From an uncultured Acholeplasmatales bacterium (GTDB lineage: Bacteria > Bacillota_I > Bacilli_A > Acholeplasmatales > Anaeroplasmataceae), in contig CALUXS010000002.1 of NCBI GenBank assembly GCA_944324805.1, forward strand, positions 62,001 through 126,000: 64,000 nucleotides of DNA, read 5' to 3'. Shown one piece after another: positions 23,658 through 31,360 of this stretch. The notes under the pieces were generated by a model. It ran no database searches, had not been told where the DNA came from, and worked only from the letters and a program-made list of their open reading frames with translations. The number at the start of each line of letters is the position of its first letter. Position 1 is the first letter of the stretch. A program made the translations under genes and the position numbers.

Positions 23658-24136
23658 TGAATAGAGTTGCAAAATTTGAAAAAGTTTCCTTAAATGAATT
23701 TTTAAAAACAGGACTTACAAGTGAAGTATATGAAGACATAAAATTGCCTAAAAGAGCAACTGCATATAGTGCAGGTTATGATTTTTATGCTCCATTTGAC
23801 TTTGAGCTTAACCCTGGTGAGGGAATTAAAATTCCTACAGGCATAAGATGTCAAATGGCATCTGATTATGTTTTACTTCTTTTCCCAAGAAGCAGTTTAG
23901 GCTTTAAGTACCGTTTACAATTAGATAATACAGTTGGAGTTATTGATGCTGATTATTATAACGCTTTAAACGAGGGACATATTTTTATTAAACTAACTAA
24001 TGATAGTAAGGATAAAAAGTTAGAAGTAAAAAAAGGTGATGGAATAGCCCAAGGAATTTTTATGAGTTATGGCATTACATACGATGATGAAGCTAATGAA
24101 ACTAGAATAGGTGGCTTTGGAAGCACTAATAAATAG
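23657..24136 (+). CDS. dut: dUTP diphosphatase (dUTPase)
   Basis: The 159-residue trimeric-type dUTPase hydrolyses dUTP to dUMP. Motif 1 appears as AGYDFYAP, motif 2 as PRSSLGFK, motif 3 as LDNTVGVIDADYYN with the catalytic Asp, and motif 5 as RIGGFGSTNK at the C-terminus. An N-terminal extension of about 30 residues precedes motif 1. Coupled to nrdG by a one-base overlap, so nucleotide reduction and dUTP removal are made together. A Dcd-like activity is less likely given the complete dUTPase motif set. Confidence 0.93.
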   Translation: MNRVAKFEKVSLNEFLKTGLTSEVYEDIKLPKRATAYSAGYDFYAPFDFELNPGEGIKIPTGIRCQMASDYVLLLFPRSSLGFKYRLQLDNTVGVIDADYYNALNEGHIFIKLTNDSKDKKLEVKKGDGIAQGIFMSYGITYDDEANETRIGGFGSTNK

Positions 24137-24158
24137 ACAAGTTTAGACTTGTCTTTTT
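24135..24158 (+). terminator. terminator after dut
   Basis: AGACAAGT pairs with ACTTGTCT around TTAG, followed by TTTTT. The hairpin overlaps the stop codon. Confidence 0.75.
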
Positions 24159-24180
24159 GAACTTTTAGGAGGTTATATTC

Positions 24181-25440
24181 TTGAAATTAAAAAGTATACT
24201 ATTAGACATTTTAAGATTAGTAATAATTGGCTTAATAATCGGCTTATTTATTTCGTTCTATCAGTTTTTAGCTCATGAAGTTATATTATGGGGTGGATAC
24301 TTATTTAATAAAAGCACAACAACATGCTTTGTAATAGCATTTTTAGTTACTTTGACTTATTTCATAAATTTGATGCTAATAAATAAAATAATACCTGGGT
24401 ATAGTGGCAGTGGTATTCCTGCTTTTGAAGGTTATCAAGCAGGATGGTATAAAATAAATCCGATAAAAATGCTAATTATGATTTTTATTAACTCCTTATC
24501 TGCATTTTTTGCTGGTTTTCCATTAGGTGGCGAAGGACCTTCTATTAGTATTAGTGGTTCAATAGGTATGATTATAAATAAAATTTTTAAAAAGGAAGAT
24601 AAAATTGCTGTAGCAGCAAGTACAGGCGCAGGTTTTAGTACTGCCTTTTTGGCTCCTATAGCAGGCTTTATATATCTAATAGAAGAAAACAAAGAAATAT
24701 TTGGATATAAATTACTTATAAAGGGTTTAGTTATTATAGCAGTATCTTATTTTGTTGGTATTTATGTTTATGACCATAACTTGCTTCCTATAGATGTAAA
24801 TGTTGAATTACCTTTTAAATATTCATATATTTTATTAGTTGTTATTATAATGAGTATTATAGGAGCTAAAATGTTTTTGTTTTCGGTAGTTTTTTTTAAG
24901 GATTTTAGTAAAAAACATAAATGGTTTAATTATTTATTGCCATTAATATTGTTTTTATTTATAATGTTAAGAAGATATTTCCCAATTAGTGTTGGTAGTG
25001 GAAGCTTTATTTTAGACAATGATTTGTTAGATGTTTCATTATGGATTTTACTAATTGTTCTTGTTATAAGAACTGTTACAACAGGAGTTTGTAATTCATC
25101 ACTTACATCTGGTGGCTTGACATTGCCAATGCTTGCAATGGGAGTATTAATTGGAAAAATAGTTACTCATTTTTTTGGTTTATTCATTCCAGATGCATTA
25201 AATTATAGTAGTATTTTTGAGGTTTGTGGTATGGCTATTGTATTTGCTATTGTATGTAATGCGCCATTAACGGCACTATTACTAGGACTAAAAGTATCAA
25301 GTGTATCTACATTCATTTTGCCATTAGGAATATCTATATTGTTGGCTTTTACTGCCATCAAAATTTTTAAACAGGAAAGTGTGTATCGTTTATTAGAAAA
25401 AAGATTACCAGGTTATTCTGATGAAGGAGAAAAGATATAA
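24181..25440 (+). CDS. ClC-family chloride channel / transporter
   Basis: The 419-residue polytopic membrane protein has the ClC selectivity motifs in order: GSGIPAFEG (GSGIP), PLGGEGPSISI (the GxEGP gating-glutamate motif), GAGFSTAFLAPIAGFIYLIEE and GGLTLPMLAMG (GxFxP-like). It lacks a cytosolic CBS pair. Bacterial members exchange chloride or fluoride with protons; which ion applies here is not clear. TTG start with AGGAGG 8 bases upstream. No separate promoter is seen after the dut terminator, so partial read-through is possible. Confidence 0.9.
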   Translation: MKLKSILLDILRLVIIGLIIGLFISFYQFLAHEVILWGGYLFNKSTTTCFVIAFLVTLTYFINLMLINKIIPGYSGSGIPAFEGYQAGWYKINPIKMLIMIFINSLSAFFAGFPLGGEGPSISISGSIGMIINKIFKKEDKIAVAASTGAGFSTAFLAPIAGFIYLIEENKEIFGYKLLIKGLVIIAVSYFVGIYVYDHNLLPIDVNVELPFKYSYILLVVIIMSIIGAKMFLFSVVFFKDFSKKHKWFNYLLPLILFLFIMLRRYFPISVGSGSFILDNDLLDVSLWILLIVLVIRTVTTGVCNSSLTSGGLTLPMLAMGVLIGKIVTHFFGLFIPDALNYSSIFEVCGMAIVFAIVCNAPLTALLLGLKVSSVSTFILPLGISILLAFTAIKIFKQESVYRLLEKRLPGYSDEGEKI

Positions 25441-25956
25441 ATGGAATTTTTTGATGCTTTAGATAAAAATGGCGAGCATTTAGGATATCAGGTCTTGCGT
25501 GGAAATAAGGTAAGTCATGATGTATATTTAGGAATTGTAACAATAGTGGTTGTTAATAATGAAAAAGAAATTTTAGTTACTAAAAGAGCTAAAAATAAGG
25601 TTGCTGGTCTTATGTGGGAAATTACTGGTGGAGGTATTCAGGCTGGGGAAAGTCCTAAAGAAGCAGCCATAAGAGAATTAAGAGAAGAAACAGGAATAGT
25701 TATTGATTCATCTATGCTTTTAAACTTAGATTGTGAATCAAACTGGCCATTTATTTGTAATAGCTTTGTGGTTATTTTAAATAATAAGCCAACTATAAAA
25801 TTAGATTATAATGAAACGATTGATTATCGTTGGTTAAATTTAGATGATTTTTTTACTTTTGTAACGGGAAAAGATTTTGTTCTAGATATTGGAAAAAGAA
25901 TAATTAGACATCAAGAGCAAATATTAGAAAAAATAAATAATCATCAATATAAATAG
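25441..25956 (+). CDS. Nudix hydrolase
   Basis: The 171-residue protein has a full Nudix box: GGGIQAGESPKEAAIRELRE then ETGI (GX5EX7REUXEEXGU), with metal-binding glutamates. The N-terminal FFDALDKNGEHLGYQVLRG pattern resembles the IPP-isomerase-like/YfcD subgroup of Nudix enzymes. The substrate, a nucleoside diphosphate derivative or similar, cannot be read from sequence. ATG follows the ClC stop with no gap, indicating coupled translation. Confidence 0.9.
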   Translation: MEFFDALDKNGEHLGYQVLRGNKVSHDVYLGIVTIVVVNNEKEILVTKRAKNKVAGLMWEITGGGIQAGESPKEAAIRELREETGIVIDSSMLLNLDCESNWPFICNSFVVILNNKPTIKLDYNETIDYRWLNLDDFFTFVTGKDFVLDIGKRIIRHQEQILEKINNHQYK

Positions 25957-26014
25957 TTGTTTTTTTATAGTAAATTTGCTAGTATAAATAATACATAAAG
26001 GAGTTTGATTATTT

Positions 26015-26326
26015 ATGGATATCAAAGAAAAGGTACACTATATCGTTTCACATATGCTTGATTTTTTATTTTGTGAGTTTGATGATGTGAATATAGAAAT
26101 AAAAAGTGAGCCTAATCGATATTTAATCTTATTCAAGGTTGAATCAATAGATGAGGAACTAAGAACAAAACTTTTAAGACTATTAAAGCAAGGCGTCACA
26201 AACTATTCTTATCGTTTTGAAACATTAAGTAAATTAGAAGATGTAACAAATTATATTGATGATGTAAGGATGGAAACAACAGATGAAGAAACTAAAATCT
26301 TGCTTGTTACAAATAACGAGGAATAG
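26015..26326 (+). CDS. hypothetical 103-residue acidic protein
   Basis: I do not recognise this protein. It is acidic, alpha/beta in appearance (MDIKEKVHYIVSHMLDFLF helix, strand NRYLILFKVESI, helix LRTKLLRLLKQG, strand YSYRFETL), without signal or membrane segments. AAAGGAG precedes the ATG by 11 bases, and a TATAAA at 25983 may be a -10 element. Its last 44 bases overlap the PAP2 gene in another frame. Confidence 0.65.
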   Translation: MDIKEKVHYIVSHMLDFLFCEFDDVNIEIKSEPNRYLILFKVESIDEELRTKLLRLLKQGVTNYSYRFETLSKLEDVTNYIDDVRMETTDEETKILLVTNNEE

Positions 26327-26996
26327 ATTTTTTAAAGAAATATTAGGAGCTTTAATTGGCTTTTTGGTATTCATAATAATGGCAGTTATTGTTAAAACTC
26401 AAAGTGGCATTCCAAGTTTAGATGTTGCAGTTAGAGATTTTGCATATAATGTTAGAGGCGAAAAAGGTGGCTTTTTATATTGGTTTTTTAGAATTGTTAC
26501 AGAGTTTGGTTTTGTTTATGTAATAATTTTTATTTTTTGTGTATTTGCTGTTTTTACAAGAATTGATTTAAGATGTGCAGTTTTAGGTTTTGGGTCAATT
26601 ATCAATTATCTAGCAAATGAAGTAGTGAAGCAAATATATCAAAGAGAACGTCCTATTGAAAGTATGCGTTGGATGTTTGAGGCTTCAACTTCCTTTCCAT
26701 CAGGTCATTCAATGACTTCAATGTATTTTTATTCTTTACTAGCGTATTTTACATATAGAAGTTGGAGAGCTAGTAAAAAACAAAAAATATTAGTTGTTTG
26801 TTTGGCGTACTTGGCAGTTTTTTTGGTGGGATTATCTAGAATAATGCTTGGTGTTCATTATTTCACTGATGTTTTAGGTGGCTTTGGTCTAGGCTTTGCA
26901 CTTTCAATGATTAGTATTATTATATTTAAAGTATTGAATGATAAGGGTTATAAATTTTTAAGCAAATATATTATTAAAGAACCAAAATTAAAATAG
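26283..26996 (+). CDS. PAP2-family membrane phosphatase
   Basis: The 237-residue membrane protein has all three acid-phosphatase motifs of the PAP2 superfamily: KQIYQRERP (KX6RP), FPSGHS (PSGH) and SRIMLGVHYFTD (SRX5HX3D), with six hydrophobic helices. Such enzymes dephosphorylate phosphatidic acid, phosphatidylglycerophosphate or undecaprenyl diphosphate outside the membrane; given the envelope-lipid genes elsewhere in the window, lipid-carrier recycling is plausible. ATG 26283 lies inside the previous gene, suggesting coupling. Confidence 0.92.
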   Translation: MKKLKSCLLQITRNRFFKEILGALIGFLVFIIMAVIVKTQSGIPSLDVAVRDFAYNVRGEKGGFLYWFFRIVTEFGFVYVIIFIFCVFAVFTRIDLRCAVLGFGSIINYLANEVVKQIYQRERPIESMRWMFEASTSFPSGHSMTSMYFYSLLAYFTYRSWRASKKQKILVVCLAYLAVFLVGLSRIMLGVHYFTDVLGGFGLGFALSMISIIIFKVLNDKGYKFLSKYIIKEPKLK

Positions 26997-27026
26997 GATT
27001 CGGTTTGACCGAATCCTATTTTTTAT
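26990..27026. terminator. bidirectional terminator between convergent units
   Basis: AAAATAGGATTCGGT pairs perfectly with ACCGAATCCTATTTT (15 base pairs, TTG loop) with T-runs on both strands, serving PAP2 on + and the activase operon on -. Confidence 0.93.
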
Positions 27027-28258
27027 AATCTTTCTTTTGCTATAGCAAGCATAAGTTTAATACGATTTTCTTGATTTACTTTAGTAGCAGATGGATCATA
27101 ATCAATTGCTACTATATTTGCATCAGGATGAATCTCTTTAATTTTTTTCATAACGCCTTTACCACAAATATGGTTAGGAAGACATCCAAATGGTTGAGCA
27201 CAAATGATATTTTCATAACCAGTCTCTACTAGTTCCATCATCTCGGCAGTTAAAAGCCAACCTTCACCCATTTTTGTACCATGAGATAAAACTCCGTTAG
27301 AAAGCTCCTTTGTTTCAGAAAAGTACTTCATAGGTGTAATTTTAGTTTTCTCTAAAGCTTTTATCATTAACTTTTCACGTCTTTTTAAATAATAGATTAA
27401 AAAGCGAGATACAAGACTTTTAGTAATTCCACTACCATAAAATTCATGATCATAAATACTATTATATAAGCAGTAGAAGATAAAACCATATAAACCAGGA
27501 ACCATTACCTCTGCTCCTTGTTCTAATAAGAAATTTTCAAGGTGATTATTTCCAAGACCAGCATATTTAATGTATATTTCACCGACAATTCCTACTTTTG
27601 GAGCTTTTTTATTTGTATCTAAATAGATATTGTCATAATCCCTAGCAATTAAATTAAGATTTTTCTTTATAGAATGGAAGCTTAAACCTTTATTATTATC
27701 AATTTCATCACTAAGCTTTTGAACCCAATAATCAGTTAATTCTTTTGTTTGTCCTTGTTTAATTTCATAAGTTTGACATTTATTTCTAATATACATTAAA
27801 AAATCACCGTAAGTCATAGCTGCAACTACTTTCTTAATTAATGTATAATTTAATTTTAAGCCACTATCTTTTTCAAGATTGCTAGCATTTAGACTTATTA
27901 CAGGAACCTGAGGATATCCTGCTTTAACTAAAGCTTTACGTAACAAATGAATATAATTAGATGCTCTACATCCTCCACCTGTTTGTGTTATCAAAAGAGC
28001 TACTTTATCTACATCATTTCTATGGTTTAATGCATCAATAAATTGCCCAATTACTAATAATGCAGGATAGCAAGTATCATTATGGACATATTTTAATCCC
28101 TCTTCAACGACACTAGCACCTTCATTATGTAATACCTCAACATTGTATCCACAGCCTCTTAAAGCATTTTCAAATAGGCGCATATGGATGTCAAGCATAT
28201 TAGGAATTAAAATAGTATGAGTTTTTCTCATTTCAGCCGTAAAACGTGGATAATCCAT
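27023..28258 (-). CDS. 2-hydroxyacyl-CoA dehydratase-related protein (COG3581-like)
   Basis: The 411-residue protein resembles the D-component-like C-terminal module of the activase-related family (COG3581): HTILIPNMLDIHMRLFENAL, NDTCYPALLVIGQFIDAL, TQTGGGCRASNYIHLLRKAL and QPFGCLPNHICGKGVMKKI, with conserved cysteines suited to an iron-sulfur cluster. Its ATG overlaps the stop of the 971-residue gene by one base (TAATG on the minus strand). In many Firmicutes the two are one polypeptide of about 1400 residues. Role in reductive activation of a low-potential iron-sulfur enzyme is inference. Confidence 0.85.
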   Translation of the reverse strand: MDYPRFTAEMRKTHTILIPNMLDIHMRLFENALRGCGYNVEVLHNEGASVVEEGLKYVHNDTCYPALLVIGQFIDALNHRNDVDKVALLITQTGGGCRASNYIHLLRKALVKAGYPQVPVISLNASNLEKDSGLKLNYTLIKKVVAAMTYGDFLMYIRNKCQTYEIKQGQTKELTDYWVQKLSDEIDNNKGLSFHSIKKNLNLIARDYDNIYLDTNKKAPKVGIVGEIYIKYAGLGNNHLENFLLEQGAEVMVPGLYGFIFYCLYNSIYDHEFYGSGITKSLVSRFLIYYLKRREKLMIKALEKTKITPMKYFSETKELSNGVLSHGTKMGEGWLLTAEMMELVETGYENIICAQPFGCLPNHICGKGVMKKIKEIHPDANIVAIDYDPSATKVNQENRIKLMLAIAKERL

Positions 28259-31173
28259 TATTTCGTACCTCCTTCTTGCTCATCTAGGGCACTGAATAAG
28301 GAACGTAAACGGATTTTTACAGCTCCTAGATTAGTAATTTCATCAATTTTTATTTGTGTATAAATTTTATCATTTCGTTCAAGAATTGATTTAACCTCAT
28401 CAGTAGTAATAGCATCTAAACCACAACCAAAGCTTACTAATTGGATTAATTCAAAATCTTTTTTAGAGGCAACATATTTAGCAGCATCATATAATCTAGC
28501 ATGATAAGTCCATTGATTTAATACATTAACACTAGATTTTGGTGTTAGATGGCTGATGCTTTCTTCAGTTACTATTGCAACATCAAAGCTGGCAATTAAT
28601 TTATCAATGCCATGATTAATTTCCGGATCTATATGATATGGTCTACCACAAAGAACAACGATTCTTTTCTTTTCTATTTGAGCAGTAGTTATTATTTCAT
28701 CTGCTTTTTTTCTTAAATAGGCTAGATAAGAAGAATATTCTTGATAAGCCTTATCTGCAGCTTCTTTATATTCCTTTTTCTTAATATCCTTAAAATATTT
28801 TGAAAGAATAGTAGGAATTTTCTTGATAAATAATTCTTTGTTATGGATACCAATAAAGTCACAAATAAAAGTGATTTTATCAATTGCCTTTACATTGTTT
28901 TCTATAGTTTCAGGGTAGTAAGCAACGATAGGGCAATTAAAATGATTGTCTCCTTTACCTTCATCAATATTATAACTCATACAAGGATAGAAGATTGTTT
29001 TCTCACCATTATTTATTAATGTTTCAATATGTCCGTGAACAAGTTTTGCAGGATAACAAACAGTATCTGATGGTATAGTATGTTGTCCTAAAGTATATGT
29101 CTTATTTGTAGAAAAACCACTATTAACTACTTCAAATCCTAGACTTGTGAAGAAAGTATACCAAAATGGCCAAAGCTCATAAATATTTAGGGCTAATGGT
29201 AAAGCTATTCTACCGCGTTTTCCTTTTACAGGTTTATAGCTTAATAATTTTTCTTTTATAGTATCATATAGATTTAGATTTGTATTACTCACCTTTTTAG
29301 TTACAGGCTTTTCACACTTATTACCACTAATAAACTTATTGTTATTTCCGAAAGTATTTACAGTAAGTAAGCAGTGATTAGGACATAATCCACAATTGAA
29401 ATTTCTTGTTTCATGTTTAAAGGCTTTTATTTCATCAAAAGTTAGGCAAGTAGATTTAGCTAGATTTAAACTTTTAGCATATAAAGCAGCACCATATGCC
29501 CCCATAACACCTGATATATTAGGGCAAACAACCTCTAGGTCTAGTTCTCGTTCAAAGGCCCTTAATACAGCTTCATTATAGAATGTTCCACCTTGTACGA
29601 CGATATGCTTGCCTAGTGTTTTAGCATTAGTAGCTCTTATTACTTTATAAATTGCGTTTTTAACAACACTTATAGATAGACCAGCTGAAATATTATCAAT
29701 TGTAGCTCCATCTTTTTGTGCCTGCTTAACAGAAGAATTCATAAATACTGTACATCTTGATCCTAAATCGACAGGCTTTTTAGCCATTAATCCTAGTTTT
29801 GCAAATTCTTCAATAGAATATCCTAAAGCATTTGCAAAGGTTTGTAAAAATGAACCACATCCAGATGAACAAGCTTCATTTAAAAAAATGTTAGAAATAG
29901 TTTGATGTTCTATTTTAAAGCATTTAATATCTTGACCACCAATGTCAATTATAAAATCGACATTAGGCATAAATTTTCTTGCAGCATAGAAATGAGCCAT
30001 TGTTTCTACTAAGCCACCATCTAAATTGAAGGCATTTTTTACTAAGTCTTCACCATAGCCTGTTGATGCTGAGCCCTTAATGTTTAATGTAGGATACTTA
30101 CTATAAAGCTCGATGAAAATTTCTTTTATTAATTGGACTGGGTTCCCCTTGTTTGGTAAGTATTTTGTAAAACGAATATTTAAGTCTTCATCCATTAATA
30201 AAAATTTTAGTGTTGTTGAACCACTATCTATACCTAGATAAAGAGGGCCATTATAGCCATCAAGTGAGTAGGTAGGAACAAAGGCTTTTTTATGTCTTTC
30301 TCTAAATTCTTTTAATTCATTTTCATTTGCAAACAATGGTGAGTTAAATGAATATGTAGTTTTATTTGAAAAACTTTCGATTTTTTTAAGTGTTTCACTT
30401 ATATTTATTTTTTCCTTTGCACAAAGACTAGCGCCTATTGCAACATAGTATAAAGAGTTTTCAGGACAAATACCTTTAACATTTAAAGCATTATCAAATG
30501 CACGTTGTAATTCAGTTAAGAAAGTTAAAGGTCCTCCTAAATAAGCAATATTACCTTTTATTTCCCTACCTTGTGCAAGTCCACCAATAGTTTGATTTAC
30601 GACTGCTTGGAAAATTGAGGCAGCAATATCACTTTTAGATGCTCCTTGATTAAGTAATGGTTGTATATCTGTTTTGGCAAATACCCCACAACGAGAAGCG
30701 ATAGAATATATTTTTTGATGATCTTTAGCAACGCCGTTGATTTCAGTTATATCCACATTTAAAAGAGTTGCCATTTGATCGATAAAAGCACCTGTACCAC
30801 CAGCGCATGAACCATTCATTCTTACTTCCATACCATCTGTAAGAAATAAAATTTTGGCGTCCTCTCCACCTAATTCTATAATACAGTCTGTTCCTGGAAT
30901 TAAGGTGTTAGCTGCAACTCTAGTAGCATAAACCTCCTGTACAAACGGAATACCAACTCCCTCAGCAAGCCCCATTCCTGCTGAACCTGATATAGCAACT
31001 GGAGTTTCATTAGTTATAAAGCCATTATTTAATAAATAATTTAATTTTTCAATGACATTATCTTTGATATGTGAATAATGTCGTTTGTAATCAGAGTATA
31101 ATATTTTGTTATTTTCATCAATAACGATACTTTTTATGGTAGTAGAACCAATATCTAATCCTAATCTATTCAT
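28258..31173 (-). CDS. acyl-CoA dehydratase activase (two BadF/HgdC-type ATPase domains + DUF2229)
   Basis: The 971-residue protein has two ASKHA-fold ATPase domains: the first (about 1-265) with LGLDIGSTTIKSIVID-like start, NGSCAGGTGAFIDQ and ASRCGVFAKTDIQ; the second (about 310-575) with LGIDSGSTTLKFLLMD, ACSSGCGSFLQTF and GSRCTVFMNSSVKQ. The two Cys in each hold a shared [4Fe-4S] cluster in HgdC homologues. A CGLCPNHC motif near 595 and a DUF2229 module (about 645-900) follow. HgdC-type proteins use ATP to push electrons to low-potential dehydratases or double-cubane proteins. Divergent promoter at 31209-31237. Confidence 0.88.
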   Translation of the reverse strand: MNRLGLDIGSTTIKSIVIDENNKILYSDYKRHYSHIKDNVIEKLNYLLNNGFITNETPVAISGSAGMGLAEGVGIPFVQEVYATRVAANTLIPGTDCIIELGGEDAKILFLTDGMEVRMNGSCAGGTGAFIDQMATLLNVDITEINGVAKDHQKIYSIASRCGVFAKTDIQPLLNQGASKSDIAASIFQAVVNQTIGGLAQGREIKGNIAYLGGPLTFLTELQRAFDNALNVKGICPENSLYYVAIGASLCAKEKINISETLKKIESFSNKTTYSFNSPLFANENELKEFRERHKKAFVPTYSLDGYNGPLYLGIDSGSTTLKFLLMDEDLNIRFTKYLPNKGNPVQLIKEIFIELYSKYPTLNIKGSASTGYGEDLVKNAFNLDGGLVETMAHFYAARKFMPNVDFIIDIGGQDIKCFKIEHQTISNIFLNEACSSGCGSFLQTFANALGYSIEEFAKLGLMAKKPVDLGSRCTVFMNSSVKQAQKDGATIDNISAGLSISVVKNAIYKVIRATNAKTLGKHIVVQGGTFYNEAVLRAFERELDLEVVCPNISGVMGAYGAALYAKSLNLAKSTCLTFDEIKAFKHETRNFNCGLCPNHCLLTVNTFGNNNKFISGNKCEKPVTKKVSNTNLNLYDTIKEKLLSYKPVKGKRGRIALPLALNIYELWPFWYTFFTSLGFEVVNSGFSTNKTYTLGQHTIPSDTVCYPAKLVHGHIETLINNGEKTIFYPCMSYNIDEGKGDNHFNCPIVAYYPETIENNVKAIDKITFICDFIGIHNKELFIKKIPTILSKYFKDIKKKEYKEAADKAYQEYSSYLAYLRKKADEIITTAQIEKKRIVVLCGRPYHIDPEINHGIDKLIASFDVAIVTEESISHLTPKSSVNVLNQWTYHARLYDAAKYVASKKDFELIQLVSFGCGLDAITTDEVKSILERNDKIYTQIKIDEITNLGAVKIRLRSLFSALDEQEGGTK

Positions 31174-31208
31174 TAGCTAACCACCCTTCATAATTTTTTT
31201 ACTTTAGA

Positions 31209-31237
31209 ATTATATTATACAAAGTATAATAAGTCAA
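31209..31237 (-). promoter_or_regulatory. promoter of the activase operon with internal palindrome
   Basis: On the minus strand: TTGACT, 17-base spacer, TATAAT. The spacer is almost filled by a perfect palindrome, ATTATAC-AAA-GTATAAT (31214-31230), a likely repressor or activator site. Confidence 0.65.
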
Positions 31238-31268
31238 TTTATTAAGTTTGAAAAATAAATAAAAAAAG

Positions 31269-31297
31269 GTTGTTAAAAACTACGAGATAAGGTATAA
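31269..31297 (+). promoter_or_regulatory. promoter for the GLUG lipoprotein gene
   Basis: TTGTTA, 17-base spacer, TATAAT; divergent from the activase promoter about 50 bases away. Confidence 0.65.
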
Positions 31298-31360
31298 TAA
31301 GCAATGCGTATAGATTTTTTTAGTTCTACATAACTATAGCTATATATTTTGGAGGTATTT

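Noticed and set aside
31224-31300. Direct repeat GTATAATAAG at 31224 and 31291
   Set aside because: Both copies are explained by -10 elements or the palindrome of two divergent promoters; chance similarity in AT-rich DNA.
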